Origin: Larus michahellis
Lineage: Eukaryota; Chordata; Aves; Charadriiformes; Laridae
Assembly: GCF_964199755.1 (NCBI RefSeq)
Contig: NC_133930.1
Span: 30,681,071 to 30,745,070, forward strand
Direction: 5' to 3'
DNA length: 64,000 bases
Shown in pieces: positions 10,766-23,324 of this stretch; within the stretch, counting starts at the first letter, position 1, and each line of letters starts with the position of its first letter. The translations under genes and the position numbers were made by a program. Under the pieces are notes generated by a model. It had not been told where the DNA came from. It did not search any database and was given only the letters and a program-made list of their open reading frames with translations.

Positions 10766-13134
10766 CTGCAGGAGGGGTGGGGGGGTGGAGAGAGACCCCG
10801 CTGCCCGCTTGGCCGCTGTGCTTTGCATTTGTGAGCAGACAGTGTTGAAAACACAGCAATGTTTCAGGTGGTGCTGGGCAGTGCCTGCAGAGCGCCAAGG
10901 CTTCCTCTGGTCCTCTCTGTGTGTCCCCGAGCGAGTGGGCTGAGGCTGGGCGAGAGGCTGGGAGGGGGCACAGCAGGGAGAGCCAAGCCAAAGGGACCCA
11001 AGGGCTGCTCCACGCCATGGATCGTCAAGCTCCGCAATAAATCCTGGGCCTTTGGTCTTTCCAACGCAGCCATTTCTTGGGGACTGGCTGGGCATCGGTG
11101 TGCTGGGGTCAACCCACCGCAGCCTGGGTCGAGAAAGGAGGGTGTTTGCTGTGTGCTTTATAGGCTCTCGGTGGACCAGGCAGGTTCCTGGGACGGGGGG
11201 GCACAGGCTGCCCCGAGGGCAGTGGGGATCTCGTGTGGTGGCACGGGGACATGGTGTGTAGCGAGCATGGCCCCCTGCCTTCCCCCTGCCTGGGCAGGGC
11301 CTGCCGTGCCAGACGGGGATGTCCCATGGAGCAAGGAGGGGACAGTGGCTCAGGGTGACATGGGCTGGGGCTGCACGGGGCTTTGTCCCACTCAGCCCCT
11401 CTGGCTCCACATCGTCATGGGGAGCTTCAGCCACCAAATTGGCCCCAGGGACATGCCAAGGGGCTGCTGCGCCCCTCCATCCTCAACGGGACACACGAGC
11501 ACCCAGGACACCCCAATGTCCCCTTCTGGGACAAACCAGCTTGCAGGGCCTTGCCGGGCCATGATGAGAGTGAGCACCTCTAAGGACAAAGACGGAGCCC
11601 TGCTGTGCACTGTCTCCACGCCGTGCGAGCGAAGAGCGGGGGGAGCCGCCAGTGTGGAGGCCCTGTCCAGAAGACGGGCCTTGGGAAGCCTCTGGGCTTC
11701 CGTCCCTGCCACGGCCCCTCCACCGAGGGAGACCAGGGCTATGGCCAGACCATAAGCAATGCTGAAGACCAACCTTGCTCAACGACACTGGAGAAAAGCC
11801 TGCGGACTGTTCTCTAGGTGGCCGGCCCTTCAGGGCGTATGCCAGACCCCTGCGGGAGGTGGCACTGGTCCTGTGCACTCCCTCCACAAAGCATGGGCAG
11901 GGGGCTGGGTTATGCCCTGGAGAGGGGGGCAGCCCTGCCACAGAGGGCCTGGCAGGTTCCCCTCGCAGGCAGGGCGCTGACGGCGTGCCTGGGCAGGGAG
12001 AACAGATGAGGCTTTGGCCTCTTGGCCTCTACCGTACCGGTGTACCCTCTGGTTACTCCAGGATCCCACAAAGACGTGGACGTGGTACCCAGCTCCACAT
12101 GGGCACGTAGGGCAGGTGGCCCCAGGGCTCCCTCGGGGCTTGATGACGCTGGTTCTGCGGGGCCGTGGGTCCCGGCTAAGCCAAGCAGGCTTGGTACAGT
12201 CATGAGGAACATCGCTTCCTTTTCTCAGGCTGAACTCAACAGCACTCGGGCAGAGCTCAGACTCTCCTGCGCTCAAGGCAGGTTTCTAAGCCTCGTGGCT
12301 TTTACTATGCCTACAGCTCCTGACAGCTTCCCCCTCCGGAACAACCAGCCCTGCATTAGGCTCTGTGTGTCCTATCCACCAGCTGATGTCTCCAGGAGAG
12401 ACTGTCTGCTGTCTGCTGCTCTCCTTCAGAGGGCTGTTAATGCCCCTTGTGCTCTTGGAGGAGCCCTTCTCCTCTTCATCTTGGGGAGAAACGAAGCTCT
12501 CCTCCAAGCCTATGCCCACTTGCTCCACTGCAGGAATGCTGCCTGCCCAGGGGTGGACACTCAGGCAACAGCCACCAAAATGTGGCCAAGGGAACACCTG
12601 CCATGAGCCAAGAGCCACCAGGACAGCACGAGCTCCTTCCAGGTGGGAGACAGTGGCTCACAGTGCCGTGGGGCTGGGCTTGGTGGCCACTCGCCTTTTC
12701 TCCAGCACTGCAGCTGCAGCGTGCTGGCCCTTTCCAGCTGGTGCCCTGCTCCTCGGGAGAGGGGCTACCCCTCTGGGAGGAAACAGGCAGAGCCCTGTTT
12801 TGCACTGCCTCCATGCCACGAGAGCCGAGGCCCTGGCCAGGAGACAGCCTTTGGGCAGCCCACCGGGAGACATCCCCGCCGTGCTGAGACAGAAACAGCA
12901 GCAGGCGCAGCAGGGCAGCACAACCGCTTCTCACCTCGACTGCCCCCGGCCCCCATAGCACCAACCTGCCCCTGGGCAGGCGTCTCAGAGGCCTGGCGGT
13001 CTACGGGGAGAGGGGAGCAGCTGCCCTCCTCCACAGCCCCCACCTCTTCCCAGGGCCTCTGCAGCACAAGGGCCAGAGCCCTCTCTGAAACAGCCCCCAC
13101 GGCTTCTCTCCCTCACCACAGACCCACCAGGACG

Positions 13135-13158
13135 CAGCAGCAGCAGCAGCAGCAGCAG
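13135..13158 (+). repeat. (CAG)8 microsatellite, unit 2
   Basis: Eight perfect CAG triplets at the same unit position. Confidence 0.98.
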
Positions 13159-13330
13159 CACGGGGCCGGGGGTCCCAGCGAGGCGAGGGCTGGGCTCTCG
13201 CGTGGCTCTGCCAGAGGCGGCTCAGAACCCTGCACCGTGGTTGCAGCAGGGGCCCACAAACGGCTTGTGCTGGAGAGCAGCAGGAACTTGCGGGTTCCAG
13301 TCGGAGCAGTTTCCAAGGGCCGAGCCAGAG

Positions 13331-13918
13331 GAATCATACAATCATACAATCATAGAATCATAGGGTTGGAAGGGACCTCTGGAGATCATCAGGTCCCACC
13401 CGCCTGCCAGAGCAGGGTCGTCTTAGAGCAGGTTGCCCAGGATCGTGTCCAGGCGGGTTTTGAATGTCTCCAGAGATGGAGACTCCACCGCCTCCCTGGG
13501 CAGCCTGTTCCAGTGCTCTGCCACTCTCAGGGTGAAGAAGTTCCTCCTCATGTTTCGGTGGAACTTCCTATGGTCAAGTTTGTGCCCGTGACCTCTTGTC
13601 CTGCCGCTGGGCACCACTGAAAAGAGCCTGGCCCCATCCTCCTGACACCCACCCTTGAAGTATTTAGAAGTGTTGATAAGGTCCCTGCTCAGCCGTCTTT
13701 TTTGCAGACTGAAGAGACCCAAATCCCTCATCCTTTCCTCATAAGAGAGGTGCTCCAGTCCCCTAATCATCTTGGTAGCCCTTTGCTGCACCCTCTCCAG
13801 CAGTTCCCTGTCCCTCTTGAACCGGGGAGCCCAGAACTGGACACAGTACTCCAGGTGCGGCCTCACCAGGGCAGAGTAGCGGGGGAGGATGACCTCCCTC
13901 GACCTGCTGGCCACAGGA
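13331..13918 (-). mobile_element. CR1 LINE, 5'-truncated (unit 2)
   Basis: Same insertion as in unit 1, with the ORF2 remnant at 13423-13914 (one replacement, RMRDLG for RLRDLG). Confidence 0.95.
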
Positions 13919-14677
13919 AGCAGGGCGGGAGGAGAGAGGGGAAGAAAATGGGTGGCGTGGAGCAGGCTGTGGGGAGAGGTGTGCCAAGAGATCAGGGCTG
14001 TCTCGCCGGAGAGATGTGTTAGTGTTTCTTTTCTTCCTATATGAGAAGCAGGAGTTCATAGGTTGCTCACAGGCAAGTCCATTAGATGCGGAGAAATTCC
14101 CCGAATCAATAGGTTGGTTTGGGTTTGTGACAGACGCCCGTGGACAGTATGGCCAGACACTAGACGCGACCTGTCCTGGGACTGGAGCAATAACTGCAGG
14201 GGCTGTGATACTGCGGCAGGAGCCCTTGTGCTGGAGCTTCAGACCCCTCAAGGGTCCCAGCCATGGCTGCACCCCATGTGGGCCCCCACTAGACCCAGTC
14301 CCCAGATGCACGGTGTCCCCTGAAGGGAATGGGGGCGGAGCTCATGAGCTCTGGGGATCCTGACCCCCAACGCTGCCAGGCTCCGACGACTCCTGCCTGG
14401 GGTGAGACGCAGGGACGGCCCTCGTGCCAAAGGATTTCACCAAGGACCTTAGGCAAGGAAAGGCTACGGGAGCGTCGTCTCCTTTTGCTCGGTTAGGAAA
14501 CATCTCCTTGGTGGAGAGAAAGCGGAAAGCCTGAGGAAGGCCTCAGCCTGCGAAAGGCAGAAGTTGGCACCTTTGAGGGGGCCTCTGAAACGACATTGCT
14601 CTGCACCAGACTAACGGCCGCATCCCTCTGCTCTGTTTCTCAGTTTTCTGCTTTAATTTTTATTGAGGGAAGAAGGT

Positions 14678-17600
14678 CTACACAGGTGTCTGGCCGACGG
14701 CCTTCCTTCCCACGATCTTCCCATGCACTTGCACTCGATAAATGCAGGTGTATCCTGGTTTTCCCCAGTTGCTCCGTATGCCAAGTTTCAGAAACCGAAA
14801 GCCTCTGGGAATCCCATTCTGCAAAGAAACCGTGGCAAAAAGCAGCGTTACTCCGGGGTGTAAAGAGTGAGAGCAGGCTCTGTGCGTCTTCCTCTGACCG
14901 CCCGGCCTCTGCCCCGGGCCCTTCTCCCCTCCCCTCCTCCCACGCAGGCGGCAAAGGACCCCTGTGCCCCTGCAGAGCAAACGCCCGGCCTCGGGGAGGT
15001 GGCGGGCAGCCGTGGAAACGTGCGGCTCGCTGGTGCCGGGGAAGCAGGGCCCAGGGAAAGTCCTGCTGCCAGGGCAAGGTGCTGGGCATCCGCCCTGCCA
15101 CCGCCTGCCCGGCGGCTGCAGCTGGGGAGCTGCAGGGTCCAACACAGACATGGGGCTGATCTGCTCTTCCTTCTGCTTTTGCCTCCCTGACGGATGCCAC
15201 TCTTCCCCCGCATCCCACCCATGGTTCTCTCGGCCACGGTCAGGCCCCTGTCCCAGCAGGGACCGTCTGCACTTCTTCTGCAAGCGGCTTGCTGGCCAAC
15301 CGGCGTTGCTGCCCTGGCCTCTTGCCCAGACGCACACACTGTACCTGCAGAGGGAAGGTCTGATTTGGCCCTTTCTGCAAAGTGTAAGTGAATGTCCCCA
15401 GCAGAGTTTCTTGCTCGCCTTCCTCATCCAGTCCCTTGGAGATAAAGCACAGGGGAGGAAGTCAGTCGTGACCCGAGCACCAGGAAACACTCATGCCAGA
15501 CCCGTGCCCGTCATCTGCACCCCACTCCTGCGGCTCCAGTGCGGTCTGGCGCAGGATGCGGTGGGGCTGAGTGTCCTCCTTGTGTGTTGCTCAGGGGCCC
15601 GGAGGTGCTGGGCCAAAAGGTGCTGAGGGAGCCTTAGGAGGGGTGATACCACCCGGCACGTCCCTTGAAATGTCCCCTCAGGGAACGGCAGAATCTCGGC
15701 AGATGCGCAGAGAGCAGCAAGTCCCCGTTAGAGCTTTTGCCCGCGGCCAGGTCCCAACCCCCAGTGCCCGGCAGAGACTTACAGAGACAGTGAAATCTCG
15801 GGGGGCACTGCTGACAGTCCCCAGCGCAGAGGCCATCTTTGCGGTGTGCTGTATGGTTATGGCTATTGGTGTTATTTGTGTGGGCAACCGGATCAGCACC
15901 TCGCTCCAAGACCCTTGGAAAGGCCAGCAGTATCCCGGCAAAGCATCCGGCTGAAAGCAAGAGCACAGAATGTGAGGGTGTGATGGGAACACGACGATGT
16001 AGTAGAGCCCGTGTGCTCCCGTGGAGCCAGGAGCACAGGCGGCACTGCCCCTGTGGGCTGTGCTTGTGCTCGAAACGAATGGCGTGTTGGGAGGCGGACA
16101 GGAGCTCTGCAGCCAGCAGCTCTGCAGCCTCCCACCCCCTCCACTGCCCCCGTGGGAGAGGGACAATCAGAGCTGTGGCAGGGAAATGGCGTCCCGAAGG
16201 AGAAGTATCTTCACCCAGCAGGGACCAGGGAGGGTGGGCAGGAAGCTCAGCTCAGCGCAGCCCCTTTCTGAGGGCAACTGCTGTTTTCTAGGGAGCCAAG
16301 CCCTGTGGGAGACCTCAGGTGCCTGGCACCGCCCCGGTGCCGGGGCCTTGGGCAACGCCATTGGCCTGAGGGGAGATGCCCCAGGACTTGCCCCACACCT
16401 TCAAAGAGGCAAGAGAAGCAGCAATGACGGTTTCTGCTCCTGTACCTGCACAAAGGTGTCCTGGGGGGCTGGAGCACACAGGAACCAAAACACCCTGCAG
16501 AGTCCTGCAGAGCTGCTGGACGATCTCTGCAGGTCCATGGCAGCCCCTGAAGGGAGAAGAGCGCAGGTGACTGCAAAAGGCCCAGGCTCAGAGCACCTGG
16601 TGGTTGCAGGCAACTACTAAGGCTGCCTGCCAGCCCCACAGCCAGCAGCGCACGCTTGGAGGTGCCCCAGGAGAAGGAGGGGATCCCCGTGCCCCACGCC
16701 CCTCCCGGCTGCACAAAGAGAAGGTCTGCGGGTGCTGGGAGACAGCAAGCCCCCTGGGGAAGAGCTGCAGACCCAAGCTGAGGCCGCGCTGCGTGGACAG
16801 CCCGTCTGCTCGCTTTTGTTCCCCAGCAAAGCTCAGCGGAGAGGGAGAGGGCAGAAATGCTGCCATGGGCACCAGCGAGGGGTCCGACGGCAGGGCTGGG
16901 CCCAGCTCTGCCACAGTCACGCTCTTGGGCGCCGTGGTTTCGTTCAATCTCCCTACGCTTTGTCGAGCAGAGTCTGCAGCGCAGCCTCCTTTTGGGAGCA
17001 CTGAGCAGGAGTTCAGTGCGATGAGAGCCCTGCCTGCCTGCGTCCATCCGTACCTGCCTCTTTCAGAGCCCAGTCAGACATCCGCGTGCTTGCAGACATT
17101 GCCTCTCTCATTAGCCGAACTTCCTGGAAAGACACATGGGAGCAGGGGAAATGACCACAGGTCCCTTGGCCAGGGCAAGGGGCTTTAGAGCGGAGAAGCT
17201 CGACCAGCAGCCCCTGGCAGGGGATGGCTGTGTGGGGTGAGCAGGAAAAGCCCACCAAGTGGCCCAGGAAGGGCCTTGCCCGTCCCAGCCCTCTTTCCCA
17301 AAGTGCAGCATCACCTCCTTGCTAGCATCAATCTCTGCAGCCAGGCGCCTGATCTCCTTCCTCAGGAGTTCCATTGCTGGGGATTGTTCCCTGCAGTCAC
17401 CAGGAAAGCAGATCTCGTCAGAGCGCTGCCCAGCCCCTCCCAGAGCCTCCAAGCTCAGGGAGAGCAGAGAGAGGGGCGCTCGAGCCCCCTTTTCTTTCCC
17501 TGGTTTGTAAGCGCTTCCCTCCCCCTCCGGGTTGAGCCAAAGGCCCAGGCAGGAGCGAAAGGCATGAGCCCTGGGCACAGTGCAAGGGAAGGCAAATAGC

Positions 17601-19424
17601 ACGGGCTCATCTGCCGCTAGCCCGCCAAAGGTGCTGCAGGTGAGGAGAGAGGAGAGGGCTCTTACCGTAGGGACCACAGGTTGGCTGATGCCTGCCCCAG
17701 CGGCACCTGAAAGAGAAAGGCTCTCCCTTTGAGTCCCCGAGCTGCCGGGGCTTTCCAGAGCCGGTGGCTCTAGGAAGGCACAGCAGAAGCTGCTGCTGGT
17801 TCTCTGGGTCACTGCCTGGAACTGGAGCGCTGGGCCATTTCCCCACCCACCGCCAGCAGGGCTCCTCCGTGGGCCTTTCCTGTCCCACAGCAGCAGTCAC
17901 TGACCTGTGCCACATCCTCTGCCCCCTGCATCCACATGAGCTGCAGGATCCCGCAGCAGGAACCAACTGTAATTCACATGAGCAAGAGAGAGTTGTTTTA
18001 GGAGGGTTTCTGACAATGCTTGGAGTCCCGCGGTCTCCTCCCCCAGCACGGTGGCAAGAGGCTGGCTGAGGACACGGGGCAAGGGTGCAGAGAGAGGTTG
18101 CGGCTCCAAGAAGGGAGCCTCTCTCTCCCTGGGCCTCGGGGCTCTGCACAGCCCTGCTTCCCGGGCACGCTGGCCGCCCCACAGCTACGCCCCATTTCCC
18201 CTCCCCGCTCTGCGCGTAGGGAGCATCTTGGGAGCTCCCTGAGCTGCAGACATGGGAGGCTGGAAAGGCCCCACTAGCTCCTCTCCCCACTATCTCCCTG
18301 TGAACTTAAGCTCACACTCCCTGCCTCTGTGCCTCCGCTGGCAGCAGACAAAGACTCACCGAGAGCACCTATGATCATCACGAAGATTGCAAAGATCCCC
18401 TTCTTGCTCGAGGTGACGATCTCTTGCCTGAAAAAGAGGGAGTTCTGAGCTTAGCAGTGGCCAAGGGCAGAGCCCTGCACGAGGGGACCTTCTCTTCCAA
18501 GCCAAGGAGCAGGAATTTTGGAGGAGACAGGGTCTGCTGGTGGGGAGCACCGCCAGCCTCCCCCTGCTCGCCCTGACCCACTGTCACCTCTCGTCTCCGT
18601 GTCCCCACTGCGCACGTCTTGTACTCACAGGGTGGAGATGCCTGTGCTGAGGCATCCCTGGACGGCGTCCACAGCCGCTGGCAGACCGAAGACCAACCCT
18701 GGGCAAAGAAACCGCAGAAAAGCCTGAGGACCCTTCTTGAGGACACTGGTCCAACGCGTGCCAGATCCCTGCAGGGAGGTGGGCGCCGGTCCTCCCTCCC
18801 TGGGGGCAGGGGCAGGGCCGTGGTTCTGCCCTGGAGAAGGGGGCAGCTGGGCGCAGCCTGGGAGTGGGGTACAAGGGCCGGGCAGGATCCCCTTGCAGGC
18901 AGGGCACTGCTGGCGTGCCTGGGCAGGAGGGCTGGCACGAGTCCCGGCCTACCCCGTGGTTAGTGCAGTATCCCACAAAGACACGGGCACGGTAGCCATC
19001 TCCGTCATGGTCACCGGGAGGCGAGGTGGCCCCAGGCCTCCCTCGGGGCAGGATGAGGCTGGGTGTGCAGGCCCGTGGCTCCCGGCCGAGCCAGGCAGGC
19101 TTGGTGCAAACACGGGGCGAAAGGCAGCACTGAACTTACGCTTCTTTTCTGCAGCCCTGCGGCGTGCGGGCCTGGGCCGTCTGGTGCCCTGAGCCTCCTG
19201 AGATTTTACCTGGCTCTCCCGCAAGCTTAGGTGGCCTCCTTCAGCCGCAGGAGTGTTGTGTGTGCGGGCAGATCCCTCCTGGAGATAGCCGTGAGGAGAA
19301 CGCCTGCCACAGGCACACAGCCAGCAGCACACCGCGAGACCACATCTTATGGCCCACGGTGCATGACCTCACAAAGCCTGTCCCCGCACGGTCTGAGGTC
19401 GTGGCTGTGATGTCAGAGGAGGAA
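14678..19424 (-). CDS. SUN-domain protein, array copy C (intact reference copy)
   Basis: Predicted inner-nuclear-membrane SUN protein, whose C-terminal domain would sit in the perinuclear space and bind KASH peptides (family knowledge). Exons: 19373-19424 (candidate), 19140-19197, 18629-18698, 18360-18427, 17905-17966, 17666-17706, 17315-17390, 17054-17123, 16446-16546, 15783-15950, 15345-15434, 14678-14818. Exons 2-12 total 945 bases, in frame, 314 residues plus stop. Layout: basic stretch (RRPRPARRRAAEKKR), a KK pair, a helix starting GIFAIFVMIIGALVG, a coiled coil (MELLRKEIRRLAAEI), DWALKEAGA at the SUN domain entry, PDALPGYCWPFQGS, SSAPRDF, and SNWGKPGYTCIYRVQVHG. The cysteines of PGYCW and YTCIY match the pair that forms the cation-loop disulfide in SUN2. 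Size and FPLQN...SNWG...CIYRV spacing suggest the SUN5/SPAG4/SUN3 group, but the subfamily is not settled. The start codon was not found. Confidence 0.85.
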
Positions 19425-21793
19425 CTGCAGGAGGGGTGGGGGGGTGGAGAGAGACCCCGCTGCCCGCTTGGCCGCTGTGCTTTGCATTTGTGAGCAGACA
19501 GTGTTGAAAACACAGCAATGTTTCAGGTGGTGCTGGGCAGTGCCTGCAGAGCGCCAAGGCTTCCTCTGGTCCTCTCTGTGTGTCCCCGAGCGAGTGGGCT
19601 GAGGCTGGGCGAGAGGCTGGGAGGGGGCACAGCAGGGAGAGCCAAGCCAAAGGGACCCAAGGGCTGCTCCACGCCATGGATCGTCAAGCTCCGCAATAAA
19701 TCCTGGGCCTTTGGTCTTTCCAACGCAGCCATTTCTTGGGGACTGGCTGGGCATCGGTGTGCTGGGGTCAACCCACCGCAGCCTGGGTCGAGAAAGGAGG
19801 GTGTTTGCTGTGTGCTTTATAGGCTCTCGGTGGACCAGGCAGGTTCCTGGGACGGGGGGGCACAGGCTGCCCCGAGGGCAGTGGGGATCTCGTGTGGTGG
19901 CACGGGGACATGGTGTGTAGCGAGCATGGCCCCCTGCCTTCCCCCTGCCTGGGCAGGGCCTGCCGTGCCAGACGGGGATGTCCCATGGAGCAAGGAGGGG
20001 ACAGTGGCTCAGGGTGACATGGGCTGGGGCTGCACGGGGCTTTGTCCCACTCAGCCCCTCTGGCTCCACATCGTCATGGGGAGCTTCAGCCACCAAATTG
20101 GCCCCAGGGACATGCCAAGGGGCTGCTGCGCCCCTCCATCCTCAACGGGACACACGAGCACCCAGGACACCCCAATGTCCCCTTCTGGGACAAACCAGCT
20201 TGCAGGGCCTTGCCGGGCCATGATGAGAGTGAGCACCTCTAAGGACAAAGACGGAGCCCTGCTGTGCACTGTCTCCACGCCGTGCGAGCGAAGAGCGGGG
20301 GGAGCCGCCAGTGTGGAGGCCCTGTCCAGAAGACGGGCCTTGGGAAGCCTCTGGGCTTCCGTCCCTGCCACGGCCCCTCCACCGAGGGAGACCAGGGCTA
20401 TGGCCAGACCATAAGCAATGCTGAAGACCAACCTTGCTCAACGACACTGGAGAAAAGCCTGCGGACTGTTCTCTAGGTGGCCGGCCCTTCAGGGCGTATG
20501 CCAGACCCCTGCGGGAGGTGGCACTGGTCCTGTGCACTCCCTCCACAAAGCATGGGCAGGGGGCTGGGTTATGCCCTGGAGAGGGGGGCAGCCCTGCCAC
20601 AGAGGGCCTGGCAGGTTCCCCTCGCAGGCAGGGTGCTGACGGCGTGCCTGGGCAGGGAGAACAGATGAGGCTTTGGCCTCTTGGCCTCTACCGTACCGGT
20701 GTACCCTCTGGTTACTCCAGGATCCCACAAAGACGTGGACGTGGTACCCAGCTCCACATGGGCACGTAGGGCAGGTGGCCCCAGGGCTCCCTCGGGGCTT
20801 GATGACGCTGGTTCTGCGGGGCCGTGGGTCCCGGCTAAGCCAAGCAGGCTTGGTACAGTCATGAGGAACATCGCTTCCTTTTCTCAGGCTGAACTCAACA
20901 GCACTCGGGCAGAGCTCAGACTCTCCTGCGCTCAAGGCAGGTTTCTAAGCCCTGCGGCTTTTACTATGCCTACAGCTCCTGACAGCTTCCCCCTCCGGAA
21001 CAACCAGCCCTGCATTAGGCTCTGTGTGTCCTATCCACCAGCTGATGTCTCCAGGAGAGACTGTCTGCTGTCTGCTGCTCTCCTTCAGAGGGCTGTTAAT
21101 GCCCCTTGTGCTCTTGGAGGAGCCCTTCTCCTCTTCATCTTGGGGAGAAACGAAGCTCTCCTCCAAGCCTATGCCCACTTGCTCCACTGCAGGAATGCTG
21201 CCTGCCCAGGGGTGGACACTCAGGCAACAGCCACCAAAATGTGGCCAAGGGAACACCTGCCATGAGCCAAGAGCCACCAGGACAGCACGAGCTCCTTCCA
21301 GGTGGGAGACAGTGGCTCACAGTGCCGTGGGGCTGGGCTTGGTGGCCACTCGCCTTTTCTCCAGCACTGCAGCTGCAGCGTGCTGGCCCTTTCCAGCTGG
21401 TGCCCTGCTCCTCGGGAGAGGGGCTACCCCTCTGGGAGGAAACAGGCAGAGCCCTGTTTTGCACTGCCTCCATGCCACGAGAGCCGAGGCCCTGGCCAGG
21501 AGACAGCCTTTGGGCAGCCCACTGGGAGACATCCCCGCCGTGCTGAGACAGAAACAGCAGCAGGCGCAGCAGGGCAGCACAACCGCTTCTCACCTCGACT
21601 GCCCCCGGCCCCCATAGCACCAACCTGCCCCTGGGCAGGCGTCTCAGAGGCCTGGCGGTCTACGGGGAGAGGGGAGCAGCTGCCCTCCTCCACAGCCCCC
21701 ACCTCTTCCCAGGGCCTCTGCAGCACAAGGGCCAGAGCCCTCTCTGAAACAGCCCCCACGGCTTCTCTCCCTCACCACAGACCCACCAGGACG

Positions 21794-21805
21794 CAGCAGC
21801 AGCAG
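21794..21805 (+). repeat. (CAG)4 microsatellite, unit 3
   Basis: Four CAG triplets, the shortest allele in the array. Confidence 0.98.
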
Positions 21806-21977
21806 CACGGGGCCGGGGGTCCCAGCGAGGCGAGGGCTGGGCTCTCGCGTGGCTCTGCCAGAGGCGGCTCAGAACCCTGCACCGTGGTTGCAGCAGGGGC
21901 CCACAAACGGCTTGTGCTGGAGAGCAGCAGGAACTTGCGGGTTCCAGTCGGAGCAGTTTCCAAGGGCCGAGCCAGAG

Positions 21978-22565
21978 GAATCATACAATCATACAATCAT
22001 AGAATCATAGGGTTGGAAGGGACCTCTGGAGATCATCAGGTCCCACCCGCCTGCCAGAGCAGGGTCGTCTTAGAGCAGGTTGCCCAGGATCGTGTCCAGG
22101 CGGGTTTTGAATGTCTCCAGAGATGGAGACTCCACCGCCTCCCTGGGCAGCCTGTTCCTGTGCTTTGGCACCCTCGGGGTAAAGAAGTTCCTCCTCATGT
22201 TTCGGTGGAACTTCCTATGGTCAAGTTTGTGCCCGTGACCTCTTGTCCTGCCGCTGGGCACCACTGAAAAGAGCCTGGCCCCATCCTCCTGACACCCACC
22301 CTTGAAGTATTTAGAAGTGTTGATAAGGTCCCTGCTCAGCCGTCTTTTTTGCAGACTGAAGAGACCCAAATCCCTCAGCCTTTCCTCATAAGAGAGGTGC
22401 TCCAGTCCCCTAATCATCTTGGTAGCCCTTTGCTGCACCCTCTCCAGCAGTTCCCTGTCCCTCTTGAACCGGGGAGCCCAGAACTGGACACAGTACTCCA
22501 GGTGCGGCCTCACCAGGGCAGAGTAGCGGGGGAGGATGACCTCCCTCGACCTGCTGGCCACAGGA
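21978..22565 (-). mobile_element. CR1 LINE, 5'-truncated (unit 3)
   Basis: Same insertion, with the ORF2 remnant at 22070-22561. A cluster of about six substitutions within about 35 bases (22157-22192) changes the usual [13 protein letters not shown] to [13 protein letters not shown]. Confidence 0.95.
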
Positions 22566-23324
22566 AGCAGGGCGGGAGGAGAGAGGGGAAGAAAATGGGT
22601 GGCGTGGAGCAGGCTGTGGGGAGAGGTGTGCCAAGAGATCAGGGCTGTCTCGCCGGAGAGATGTGTTAGTGTTTCTTTTCTTCCTATATGAGAAGCAGGA
22701 GTTCATAGGTTGCTCACAGGCAAGTCCATTAGATGCGGAGAAATTCCCCGAATCAATAGGTTGGTTTGGGTTTGTGACAGACGCCCGTGGACAGTATGGC
22801 CAGACACTAGACGCGACCTGTCCTGGGACTGGAGCAATAACTGCAGGGGCTGTGATACTGCGGCAGGAGCCCTTGTGCTGGAGCTTCAGACCCCTCAAGG
22901 GTCCCAGCCATGGCTGCACCCCATGTGGGCCCCCACTAGACCCAGTCCCCAGATGCACGGTGTCCCCTGAAGGGAATGGGGGCGGAGCTCATGAGCTCTG
23001 GGGATCCTGACCCCCAACGCTGCCAGGCTCCGACGACTCCTGCCTGGGGTGAGACGCAGGGACGGCCCTCGTGCCAAAGGATTTCACCAAGGACCTTAGG
23101 CAAGGAAAGGCTACGGGAGCGTCGTCTCCTTTTGCTCGGTTAGGAAACATCTCCTTGGTGGAGAGAAAGCGGAAAGCCTGAGGAAGGCCTCAGCCTGCGA
23201 AAGGCAGAAGTTGGCACCTTTGAGGGGGCCTCTGAAACGACATTGCTCTGCACCAGACTAACGGCCGCATCCCTCTGCTCTGTTTCTCAGTTTTCTGCTT
23301 TAATTTTTATTGAGGGAAGAAGGT

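Larger units (their letters stand above)
8666..17323. repeat. Array unit 2
   Basis: Second full unit. It has eight CAG triplets and a one-base deletion near 10530 inside the basic SUN exon. It shares linked variants with unit 5 at 15218-15505 (cacccatgg, gtgtaagtg, cccgtgcccg). Confidence 0.9.
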
